Assembly: GCF_001565895.1 (NCBI RefSeq) | Contig: NZ_LSNE01000002.1 | Coordinates: forward strand, 283,684-332,017 | Direction: 5' to 3' | Source: Paraglaciecola hydrolytica | Lineage (GTDB): Bacteria > Pseudomonadota > Gammaproteobacteria > Enterobacterales > Alteromonadaceae | DNA length: 48,334 nucleotides | Part shown: piece after piece, positions 35,767 to 43,786 of the stretch | Position numbering within the stretch: the first letter of the stretch is position 1 | How the letters are laid out: the number at the start of each line of letters is the position of its first letter | Position numbers and translations under genes: made by a program | The notes under the pieces: generated by a model | Database searches by the model: none | Told to the model about the DNA's origin: nothing | What the model saw: the letters and a program-made list of their open reading frames with translations, nothing else

Positions 35767-36507
35767 TCAAGCTTGCGCATGTAGGGTAATACCATGCTCA
35801 GTACAATTTTCTGCATCCATCAAATACAGATAGTAAGACATAATATCATCAGGGGTAAGCAGCAGCGTATTGTCTTCGGCCGGATAGGCTTTTGCACGCA
35901 TGTTGGTGCGAGTTGCACCTGGATTAATACAGTTTATCTTAATACCACTGTTTTCAAATTCATCGGCCAATACTTCCATCATGCCTTGAATAGCAAATTT
36001 AGATATTGCATAGGCCCCCCAATAAGCTCGGGCTTTTAAGCCAACACTTGAGGTGGTAAAGATCAATGAACTGCTTTTAGCTTTTTTAAGCAAGGGCAGT
36101 AGGGCTTGGGTTAAATTAAACTGGCTAGTGACATTCACTTGCATCACGCTTTGCCAGTCTTCCTGACTAATAAGCAAAAAAGGACCTAAGTCAGTTAACT
36201 TACTGGCATTGTGTAATAAACCATCAAGCTTACCAAACTGCTGTTCAATGGAACCTGCCAAGCCTGCGTAATGATTTGGTGTGGCTCCGGCTAAATCCAG
36301 TGGCACTATGGCAGGGTCTGCACCGCCGTTTGCAATGATTTGATCGTAAACTGCTTCGAGTTTTTTAACGGTTTTACCGAGTAAAATCACTGTCGCACCA
36401 AAGCGTGCATAACTTAGGGCGGCTGCTTTGCCTATGCCATCGCCGGCACCAGTAACTAAGATGATTTTATTCTTCAAAAATTGGGGTTTGGGATTATATG
36501 TAAACAT
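35767..36507 (-). CDS. yciK: YciK-type SDR oxidoreductase
   Basis: The 246-residue SDR resembles E. coli YciK along its length. It has TGAGDGIG (about 19-26), HNAS in place of the usual NNAG, the catalytic Ser-Tyr-Lys in SSVGLKARAYWGAYAISK, and NCINPGATRTNMRAKAYPAED. YciK function is unclear; it is often annotated as a putative oxoacyl-ACP-type reductase. No signal or membrane segment is visible. It is convergent with glnS and appears to be a single gene. Confidence 0.9.
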   Translation of the reverse strand: MFTYNPKPQFLKNKIILVTGAGDGIGKAAALSYARFGATVILLGKTVKKLEAVYDQIIANGGADPAIVPLDLAGATPNHYAGLAGSIEQQFGKLDGLLHNASKLTDLGPFLLISQEDWQSVMQVNVTSQFNLTQALLPLLKKAKSSSLIFTTSSVGLKARAYWGAYAISKFAIQGMMEVLADEFENSGIKINCINPGATRTNMRAKAYPAEDNTLLLTPDDIMSYYLYLMDAENCTEHGITLHAQA

Positions 36508-36767
36508 GAATTAACTACTGCAATATCGAGCACAGGATAGTACCACTGATAGTTATTTTTTTGCACCTACTGTGCGAGCCAATTGTGATATCGCTAGCCT
36601 TACAAAAAATTAACAAAGCTTTGCAAAAAATCATTAAAGCCAATAATATGGCTCTTCATCAACTGGTCTTACATGTTGGCTTGCAAGTCTTAATTACGCG
36701 CTAACATGGTAAGCTAAATTACCTTTAAAATAATAAACATCATACATTGGAATGTGAGGAACGCAGA

Positions 36768-39380
36768 ATGAAAAAAATACTACTCAGTACGAGTATTGCA
36801 GCGGTAATGGGATTGTCAGGCTGCGGAGGCGGGGATACAGTCAAGGAGCAAGATGCTAATACAGCAAAAGATAAGCCCTATGTCAGAGTAGTATTTGATC
36901 CCGCCACGAGTAATTTAAATATTCCTAATGATTTATTAATGATACCTAATGATGATCTTTTTGATTTTACGTTAGCTACAGAAGGCAGTGCGGATCTTAA
37001 CCCGGCTAACCCACAACATGCATTGAGTATGTTAGATGGCTGGTCAACCAATCATCCCTTCCAAATCCGTTTAACACTTGCCGCAGGTGTTGATGTTAAC
37101 CCAGCCACTGTAGGTCCAACTTCCATTCGTTTATTTCAAGCCACTCAGGCTTTAGAAGGGACTTCGGCTACGTGTCAGGCTATTGCTGCACAAGTTCAAG
37201 CACCGGGTATACCTTGTGAATTAGGTGATGAATTACAATATGGTGTTGATTTTGTAGCGGCTTATACTGCCGGCTCTGGGGCTATTTCGGTAGTGCCCTT
37301 AAAACCAATGAAGGCAGCACAAGGCCATATGTTGGTGGTTACTTCGGAACTAAAAGATACTGATGGTAAGGCTGTATTGGGTTCAAGTTCATGGGAATTA
37401 GCCCGTCAGGATATTAATACTTTGCCACTTAGCTCACCGGATCAACTGCAGTTGCAAGGGCTGGTTAATTTTCTGGTTAATGTCTTAAAACCGGTTGGTT
37501 TAGAAGCAACACAAGTATCTTATGCCGCTTATTTTTCAACCCAATCGACTACTAGTGTGCTGGCCACTATTAAACAATTGCAGATTGGAGGTTTTGCGCA
37601 AGCCCTACAAGGCGCATTAGCCACTGGCGCGACTTTGCCTGCAGCTCAACAATTTGCTGCCCAATATTTGCCAGCAATAGTGACTCAAGCACCCGTTAAA
37701 GGGGCAACTGCCTTTGAATATCTAGCACCCTTATTACTGCCTGCTGAGCAATTAGCTCAACTAAACGCAGTGGGTTTGGATACTTGTGCGGGCTTAATGA
37801 ATACCTTGGCAAATCCTGCATCACCTCTATTTACCACGGCTCAGCAAACCTTTACCACCGCAGGTCCACTATGTGCAGCTAAACGAGTTGAAGGCACTAT
37901 TAATCTGCCTTATTACCTTAATCCAACCAACCCCTTAGGTGATTGGTGGAAAGCCGCTTGTACTAGCGGTGCGATGTTAAAAGCCATGGGTGCGGCAAGT
38001 GTAGGTGCATTATTACAAGGTGGAGCGGCTGGCCCGAACAATGCCTTATGTCAGGCAGCGTCTGGTGGCCAATTATTTGATCTTAATTTGGCGGCTATTG
38101 GCATTAATGATCCACGTAATGTAACGAAATATAGTCCTATTCCACAAGCTCGCGGTCGTAATATGGATAACGCTGCTACGGTGTATAACGAAGCTGGGAC
38201 TGAGACCCTAAACGTGCAGTTTACCGTGCCCGATGAGGCAGTGATTGCTGCTTTAGCTGCAGCCAGTGGCGGGGCGATTAGTCCCGTTACTAAACCGGCA
38301 GGTGGCTGGCCTGTTGTGGTATTCCAACATGGAATTACCGGTAGTAAAGAAAATGTGTTAGCTATGTCGGCAGCCCTCTCTTTGGCAGGTTTTGCTTCGG
38401 TTGCTATTGATCATCCTTTACATGGCGAACGTGAATTTACCCTTGATAATGGTGATGTAGTAGGGGCATCTAGTCATACTCCAACAGACTTTATGAACCT
38501 ACAAAGTTTGTTAACAGCTAGAGATAACTCACGTCAGAGTATTGTTGATACTATGGCATTACGTTTGTCATTAGTGGCAATCGCCGATACGACCGGAATG
38601 GTTGATGTTAATGCTAATGACGTGCATTTTATCGGTCAAAGTTTAGGGGCAATTACGGGCACTGGCACAGTAGGTTTATCTAATGCGAGTTTGCCAGAAA
38701 GCCTAGCTAGCCTGAATAGTATGTATCACTTTAATTCGGCAGTGTTTAATGTACCGGCCGGTGGTATTGCATCATTCTTGTTTTCCTCTGCTGATTTTGG
38801 CCCCTTGATTAAAGGCTCTTTGTTAGCGGCTTCTTCAGATGCTTTTGTGCAGTTTTTAACCCAGTACGCTATGGCAAATCAACTTCCAGTTAACGACGCT
38901 ATTCGTCCCGCGTTTAAGGCATTTGAAGCTAGTTTAGGTGCTGCAGATTTGGCTGCTATTAATGCTACCTTTGCTGCCTTTAATTTCGCTGCACAAACCA
39001 TATTAGATAGCGCAGACCCGATTAGCCTAGCGGGGATAACTGCATCCAATACCCCATCACTAGTGCAATTAATGGTAGGTGGTGGCACTAACGATGATGG
39101 CAGTACCGCTTTGACGGATCAGGTAAATTCGGTCGATGTGCCTAATGCACCTTTGTCTGGTGGTAATGCATTAGCCAATATCATTATGGGTTTACCTGCC
39201 GTGTCATCTACCACTCAAGGTAGTGGTGTGGTTAGGTTTAGCACAGGTGAACATCAATCCTTGTTAACCCCTATACCTAGCCAAGCGGCAACCACGGAAA
39301 TGCAGATGCAAGCTGTTGGCTTTTTTAGTACCGATGGCCAAACCATCGTCATTAATAATCCTGCCGTGGTGCAAAACTAA
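36768..39380 (+). CDS. VolA/Pla-1-type lipase lipoprotein
   Basis: This 870-residue lipoprotein has a lipobox ending LSGC near residue 19, followed by GGGD. The C-terminal half is an alpha/beta-hydrolase with oxyanion-hole FQHGITGSKEN (about 520-530) and nucleophile Ser625 in GQSLG. It matches the VolA/Pla-1/cef extracellular lipase family. Vibrio VolA is a surface-exposed lipoprotein that splits lysophosphatidylcholine, freeing fatty acids for uptake. The ATG at 36768 has AGGA seven bases upstream; an in-frame ATG at 36747 is less suited. It is monocistronic with a strong terminator. No FadL-type porin is nearby. Confidence 0.9.
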   Translation: MKKILLSTSIAAVMGLSGCGGGDTVKEQDANTAKDKPYVRVVFDPATSNLNIPNDLLMIPNDDLFDFTLATEGSADLNPANPQHALSMLDGWSTNHPFQIRLTLAAGVDVNPATVGPTSIRLFQATQALEGTSATCQAIAAQVQAPGIPCELGDELQYGVDFVAAYTAGSGAISVVPLKPMKAAQGHMLVVTSELKDTDGKAVLGSSSWELARQDINTLPLSSPDQLQLQGLVNFLVNVLKPVGLEATQVSYAAYFSTQSTTSVLATIKQLQIGGFAQALQGALATGATLPAAQQFAAQYLPAIVTQAPVKGATAFEYLAPLLLPAEQLAQLNAVGLDTCAGLMNTLANPASPLFTTAQQTFTTAGPLCAAKRVEGTINLPYYLNPTNPLGDWWKAACTSGAMLKAMGAASVGALLQGGAAGPNNALCQAASGGQLFDLNLAAIGINDPRNVTKYSPIPQARGRNMDNAATVYNEAGTETLNVQFTVPDEAVIAALAAASGGAISPVTKPAGGWPVVVFQHGITGSKENVLAMSAALSLAGFASVAIDHPLHGEREFTLDNGDVVGASSHTPTDFMNLQSLLTARDNSRQSIVDTMALRLSLVAIADTTGMVDVNANDVHFIGQSLGAITGTGTVGLSNASLPESLASLNSMYHFNSAVFNVPAGGIASFLFSSADFGPLIKGSLLAASSDAFVQFLTQYAMANQLPVNDAIRPAFKAFEASLGAADLAAINATFAAFNFAAQTILDSADPISLAGITASNTPSLVQLMVGGGTNDDGSTALTDQVNSVDVPNAPLSGGNALANIIMGLPAVSSTTQGSGVVRFSTGEHQSLLTPIPSQAATTEMQMQAVGFFSTDGQTIVINNPAVVQN

Positions 39381-39398
39381 TAATTATCTTTATTTAAG

Positions 39399-39427
39399 AG
39401 CCAAGTCTGTGACTTGGCTTTTTTTTT
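39399..39427 (+). terminator. Terminator of the VolA-type lipase gene
   Basis: A 9-bp perfect stem (39399-39407 and 39411-39419) with a TGT loop is followed by T through 39427. Confidence 0.93.
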
Positions 39428-39475
39428 GCTGATCCGCCCCCATAAACAGGAAAACAAAAACAGGAGTAAGAGCAT

Positions 39476-40498
39476 TTGGAATTTTTATACGAATATGGGC
39501 TGTTTCTCGCTCAAGCAATCACTATTGTTGTGGCGATTTTACTCGCCTTAGGCGGCATTATAGGTCTAGTGAGTAAACAAAAATCCGGTAAAGGACACTT
39601 AGAAATTAGTTCTTTGTCAGAAAAATTAGAAGACTTGGCTAACTACTCTCGCAGCATGTTGTTAAGCAAAGAGCAGTTAAAAAAATTTACTAAAGAGCAA
39701 AAGAAAGCCGCTAAACAACAAAAGAAAACCGCAGAAGACAAACCCGCGGGTCAACTGTTTGTGGTTGATTTTAAAGGCTCAATGGATGCCCATGAGGTTG
39801 ATTCATTGCGCGAAGAAATCACCGCTATCTTAACCGTTGCCAAAGCAGAAGACGAAGTACTCATACGTTTAGAAAGTGGTGGCGGAGTCGTGCATGGTTA
39901 TGGTTTGGCTGCTTCGCAATTGCAACGTTTACGGGACAAAAACATCAAACTCACTGTGGCAGTAGATAAGGTAGCTGCTAGTGGGGGGTATATGATGGCT
40001 TGTGTGGCTGACCATGTATTGGCGGCTAAATTTGCCATTATCGGTTCAATTGGCGTTATTGCACAATTACCCAATTTTAATAAGCTATTGAAAAAGAGCA
40101 ATATTGAGTGGGAACAACACACTGCCGGTGAATTCAAACGTACCCTTACCATGTTTGGTGAAAACAACGATCAAGGCCGTGAAAAATTCCGCGAAGAATT
40201 GGAAGAAGTGCATCAGATGTTTAAAGGTTTTGTGCATGAACATCGTCCGGCATTGGAAATAGCGAAAGTAGCAACAGGCGAATATTGGTATGGCAGTAAA
40301 GCCTTAGAGTTAGGTTTGGTTGATGCTATTCAAACGTCTGATGACTACTTATTACAAGCCAATGAAACTAAAAAGATCTTCATAGTTAAGTACGCAATCA
40401 AAAAGAATGTGGCTGAACGTTTAGGTTTAGCTGCCAGTACTATGTTTGAATCTATCACGATGAAATTATGGGATTTTCAGCAAAAAGCCGGTAAATAA
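39476..40498 (+). CDS. sohB: SohB inner-membrane S49-family protease
   Basis: The 340-residue protein starts with a membrane anchor (about residues 5-31) and a Lys-rich linker, then an S49 (SppA-like) protease domain. The Ser-Lys dyad is Ser169 in AASGGYMM and Lys221 in GEFKRTLT. GSIGVIAQ is the usual structural motif. It would act on the periplasmic side of the inner membrane. The start is a TTG at 39476 with AGGAG nine bases upstream; no ATG allows the complete anchor. E. coli SohB is 349 residues. Confidence 0.94.
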   Translation: MEFLYEYGLFLAQAITIVVAILLALGGIIGLVSKQKSGKGHLEISSLSEKLEDLANYSRSMLLSKEQLKKFTKEQKKAAKQQKKTAEDKPAGQLFVVDFKGSMDAHEVDSLREEITAILTVAKAEDEVLIRLESGGGVVHGYGLAASQLQRLRDKNIKLTVAVDKVAASGGYMMACVADHVLAAKFAIIGSIGVIAQLPNFNKLLKKSNIEWEQHTAGEFKRTLTMFGENNDQGREKFREELEEVHQMFKGFVHEHRPALEIAKVATGEYWYGSKALELGLVDAIQTSDDYLLQANETKKIFIVKYAIKKNVAERLGLAASTMFESITMKLWDFQQKAGK

Positions 40499-40526
40499 CT
40501 TATTTTTTGCTCATTGTTGTATTTCG

Positions 40527-40555
40527 AAAATCCGCTGTCTATCAGCGGATTTTTT
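40527..40555 (+). terminator. Terminator of sohB
   Basis: An 11-bp stem (40527-40537 and 40543-40553) with a TCTAT loop ends in a run of T to 40555. A REP-like hairpin begins at the very next base. Confidence 0.92.
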
Positions 40556-40608
40556 ATATATACCCAAACAACCTGAATCCTGCATCTTCAGGTTGTTTGG
40601 GTATATAT
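40556..40608. repeat. REP-like hairpin related to the 16820 element
   Basis: Two perfect 22-bp arms (40556-40577 and 40587-40608) enclose a 9-base loop. The arm contains TATACCCAAACAACCTG, identical to the ends of the 266-bp element at 16820-17085. It has no coding content. Confidence 0.88.
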
Positions 40609-40694
40609 CCTTGAAATTGTTCGTTTTTTAGCTGTACTCATTCACAGCCTCAGTGTAAATCCAATGACACAAAAACCAGTACAGGGTGTTTACG

Positions 40695-40754
40695 CCTGAA
40701 GGCTCTCCTACAGAGGGTGGGGGGTTGTCTTTTGTAGGAGGGGACGTTAGCCCC
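40695..40754. repeat. REPIN-like pair of inverted REP sequences
   Basis: CTCCTACA (40705-40712) is inverted relative to TGTAGGAG (40733-40740). Each is next to a small hairpin: GCC/GGC around TGAA on the left, and GGGG/CCCC (40740-40743 and 40751-40754) on the right. TGTAGGAG followed by a GC hairpin is the pattern of REP sequences in Pseudomonas and other gammaproteobacteria. Confidence 0.7.
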
Positions 40755-40822
40755 GAATATCTTGTCGCCCTTCTTTGTTATAAAAGAATGCCGTCAAAGT
40801 TGTGTAATCAATGGGGGCTAAT

Positions 40823-40850
40823 TTGCATTAACTAGACAGCCCGTTATAAT
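40823..40850 (+). promoter_or_regulatory. Sigma-70 promoter of thiI
   Basis: TTGCAT (40823-40828) and TATAAT (40845-40850) are separated by 16 bases, 42 bases before the thiI start at 40893. Confidence 0.65.
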
Positions 40851-40892
40851 CCGCGCCTTTATTTATTCCTCGTTCAAATGAGTTTTAGACCT

Positions 40893-42347
40893 ATGAAGTT
40901 TATTATCAGACTACATCCAGAAATTATCATCAAAAGCCGCAACGTGCGTAAGCGTTTTACCCGTTTACTCGAAGGCAATATACGTCTGATATTTAAACGC
41001 AATCATTTATCGGTAGAAGTACGCTCGTCATGGGACAAATTATTGTTGCTGGTTAATCCTTCAGCCCAAGACAAACAAGAGCAAATTATTGAGTTATTAC
41101 AACGCATACCCGGAATTGATCAAATTTTACTGGTACAAGAAAGTACATTCAGTGACCTAGATGATATTTGTCGGCAAGTGAAAGCGTCATGGCAGGCAGT
41201 TTTAGTTGGGAAAAGTTTTGTTGTCAGAGCTAAACGTCGCGGTAGTCACCCATTTTCATCCTTAGAGGCCTCTCGTTACGTTGGTGGTTATCTTAACCAA
41301 AACTGCGACAGTGCAGGGGTTAAACTTAAAAATCCTGATGTAACTATCGAGTTTGAAGTGGATGGCGATAAACTGATCCAAAGCCATTGGCGGATTAAAT
41401 GTTTAGGTGGCATGCCTTTGCCCAGTCAAGAAGACGTTTTATCTCTGATATCAGGTGGTTACGATTCGGGAGTGGCAACTTATCAGATGATCCGCCGCGG
41501 TGCCCGCACTCACTATTGCTTTTTTAATTTGGGTGGCCGTGAACATGAGATTGGGGTGAAACAAGTTAGTTATTATCTGTGGAAACGATACAGTGAATCT
41601 CACCGTGTTAAATTTGTTGCTGTAGATTTTGCACCGATCGTAGCTGATATCCTCGAAAATGTTGAAAACAGCCAGATGGGGGTGGTGCTCAAACGCATGA
41701 TGGTCAGAGCGGCCTCCCTCGTCGCCGATAAACTGGATATTTGTGCTTTGGTCACGGGTGAAAGTTTAGGCCAAGTGTCGAGTCAAACCTTGACCAACTT
41801 AAGTGTCATTGATAGAGCTACAGACAAACTCATCCTGCGGCCTTTGATCTGTATGGATAAACTCGAAATTATTGATGCGGCAAAACATATAGGTACCGAA
41901 GAGTTTGCCAAAATAATGCCCGAGTATTGCGGAGTAATATCCAATAAACCGACCATAAAAGCCGATCTCAGTAAAATAGAAGAAGAAGAAAGTAAACTCG
42001 ACTTCAATCTACTAGAAAGAGCGATCATGCTGGCTAAAATGCGTGATATTCGCACTATCGCAGAAGAAACTGAGCAAGAAACCCAGGTGGTAGCCAGTGT
42101 TGATGTATTGCCTGTGGACAGTATCGTACTCGATATTCGCTCGCCGGATGAGCAAGATGAAAAACCCTTGCTGTTGCCAAATGTCACTGTGATGCATATT
42201 CCATTTTTTAAATTGGCTTCGCAGTTTCCATTATTGGATACCGATAAAAAATATTTTTTGTATTGTGATCGTGGGGTCATGAGCCAGCTTCAAGCCTTGT
42301 TGTTACACGAACAGGGTTATGACAAAGTGCAGGTATACCGGCCATAA
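40893..42347 (+). CDS. thiI: tRNA 4-thiouridine synthase ThiI with rhodanese domain
   Basis: ThiI transfers sulfur to uridine 8 of tRNA and supports thiazole synthesis for thiamine. From the ATG at 40893 the protein is 484 residues (E. coli 482) and starts MKFIIRLHPEIIIKSRNVRK like other ThiI. An in-frame ATG five codons upstream is possible; neither has a strong Shine-Dalgarno. Domains: NFLD and THUMP to about 170, the PP-loop SGGYDSGV near 186-193, and a C-terminal rhodanese domain. Cys346 and Cys458 (YCDRGV) match the pair equivalent to Cys344 and Cys456 of E. coli. Confidence 0.95.
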   Translation: MKFIIRLHPEIIIKSRNVRKRFTRLLEGNIRLIFKRNHLSVEVRSSWDKLLLLVNPSAQDKQEQIIELLQRIPGIDQILLVQESTFSDLDDICRQVKASWQAVLVGKSFVVRAKRRGSHPFSSLEASRYVGGYLNQNCDSAGVKLKNPDVTIEFEVDGDKLIQSHWRIKCLGGMPLPSQEDVLSLISGGYDSGVATYQMIRRGARTHYCFFNLGGREHEIGVKQVSYYLWKRYSESHRVKFVAVDFAPIVADILENVENSQMGVVLKRMMVRAASLVADKLDICALVTGESLGQVSSQTLTNLSVIDRATDKLILRPLICMDKLEIIDAAKHIGTEEFAKIMPEYCGVISNKPTIKADLSKIEEEESKLDFNLLERAIMLAKMRDIRTIAEETEQETQVVASVDVLPVDSIVLDIRSPDEQDEKPLLLPNVTVMHIPFFKLASQFPLLDTDKKYFLYCDRGVMSQLQALLLHEQGYDKVQVYRP

Positions 42348-42416
42348 ACCAGAATTAAGCGCATAAGGCGATGTTATGATAAGTAAAAAAACTAGCACTT
42401 GTGCCAATAATGAGAA

Positions 42417-43742
42417 TTGTCATTGAGAAATAGAAGACCACAAGGCCGTCAGGCCAAACCGCAAGTTTTAGGGCTTCCACAACGTTTCTACGTTGATGGG
42501 ATAACTCATGAAGCCAATGGGGTTGCTCGCCTGGATGGCAAAGTCACTTTTATCCAAGGGGCATTACCAGGGGAGTTGGTAGAAGCCAGAGTGAGCAAAG
42601 CTGGTAGTCGTTTTGATCAAGCGATAGTGACTCAGATCATCGAAGCTAGCCCACATCGCATCACTCCGCCTTGTCCGCATTATGCCGAGTGTGGTGGGTG
42701 TAGTTTTCAGCATTTATCTGAGCCACAACAACTCGCCGCTAAAAAACACTGGTTACAAGGTCAGTTACGTAAAGTACTTGGTGATCATGCAATCAGTGAA
42801 TTGAAAGAGCAAGGTTTTGCTTATCGTCGCCGTGCGCGCATTGCGGTATTTGTTAAAGACGGTCAGCTTTTTATGGGCTTTCGCGCCAAAGCCTCTAAAC
42901 ATATAATCTCGATTAATAACTGTATGGTGCTGACGGAGTCATTGCAGCAGGTTTTTAGTCATTTAAAACAGCGTTTGAGCAGTAATGAGTTGGCTCCATG
43001 CTTAGGTCATATTGAATTATTAGAAGATAGCCAAGGTACTGCTGTGTTGCTGCGTTTAACTCATGACATTAGTACTGAGCTAAAATCGAGTTGGCAACAA
43101 TGGGCGCTAACTCAACAAGTCGCACTGTATTGGCAACATCCCGGCGAAAATCAAGCTCAAGTAGCTGAAACCGAATTGCGTCATTATCAGCTTGATGGTT
43201 TAACTTTGGCTTATCATCCTCAGGATTTTATTCAGGTTAATGCCAGCATGAATGAGTTGATGGTGGCACAGGCCATGGAATGGTTGGCACCATGTAAACA
43301 AGATGTGGTACTCGACCTATTTTGCGGGGTAGGGAATTTTTCGCTGCCCTTGGCTAAACGAGCCAAACAAGTGATCGGTGTCGAGGTGCAAGACAGCATG
43401 GTTGCTGCCGGTCGAAAAAATGCTCAACTTAATAAGCTCAATAACCTCAGCTTTATTGCCGCTGACTTAACTAAACCAGTTGCCAATGAATTTACTCAAC
43501 GTGGTATCACTAAGGTCTTACTTGATCCGCCCAGAGCTGGTGCAAAGGAATTTTTAGATACCCTGATAGCACTAAAACCCCAACAAATACTCTATGTATC
43601 TTGTGATGCAGCCACGTTGGCGCGTGATGCGGAATATCTGGGAAATAAAGGCTTTAAAGTGCTACGCGTAACCGTTATGGACATGTTTCCACAAACTTCA
43701 CACGTCGAAACTATGATGTTGTTGGAATATCAAATCAAGTAA
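42417..43742 (+). CDS. rlmD: 23S rRNA (uracil-1939-C5)-methyltransferase RlmD
   Basis: The 441-residue SAM-dependent enzyme has an N-terminal TRAM domain (about 20-78). A 4Fe-4S ligand set Cys86, Cys92 and Cys95 (PCPHYAECGGC) is joined by a later cysteine near 168. A Rossmann methyltransferase domain follows with LDLFCGVGNFSLP. The catalytic cysteine is Cys396 in YVSCDAATLARD, and LLDPPRAG is present. The start appears to be TTG (42417, or the TTG two codons on); no ATG lies before the TRAM domain. E. coli RlmD is 433 residues. Confidence 0.93.
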   Translation: MSLRNRRPQGRQAKPQVLGLPQRFYVDGITHEANGVARLDGKVTFIQGALPGELVEARVSKAGSRFDQAIVTQIIEASPHRITPPCPHYAECGGCSFQHLSEPQQLAAKKHWLQGQLRKVLGDHAISELKEQGFAYRRRARIAVFVKDGQLFMGFRAKASKHIISINNCMVLTESLQQVFSHLKQRLSSNELAPCLGHIELLEDSQGTAVLLRLTHDISTELKSSWQQWALTQQVALYWQHPGENQAQVAETELRHYQLDGLTLAYHPQDFIQVNASMNELMVAQAMEWLAPCKQDVVLDLFCGVGNFSLPLAKRAKQVIGVEVQDSMVAAGRKNAQLNKLNNLSFIAADLTKPVANEFTQRGITKVLLDPPRAGAKEFLDTLIALKPQQILYVSCDAATLARDAEYLGNKGFKVLRVTVMDMFPQTSHVETMMLLEYQIK

Positions 43743-43786
43743 TGGTAAGAAGTAAAAAATGCCTAGCAGTTTAGGGTACTGCCACT

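Noticed and set aside
41783-42280. 165-codon open frame opposite thiI
   Set aside because: It is serine-rich, antisense to the ThiI rhodanese region, with no start signal. A shadow of the real gene.
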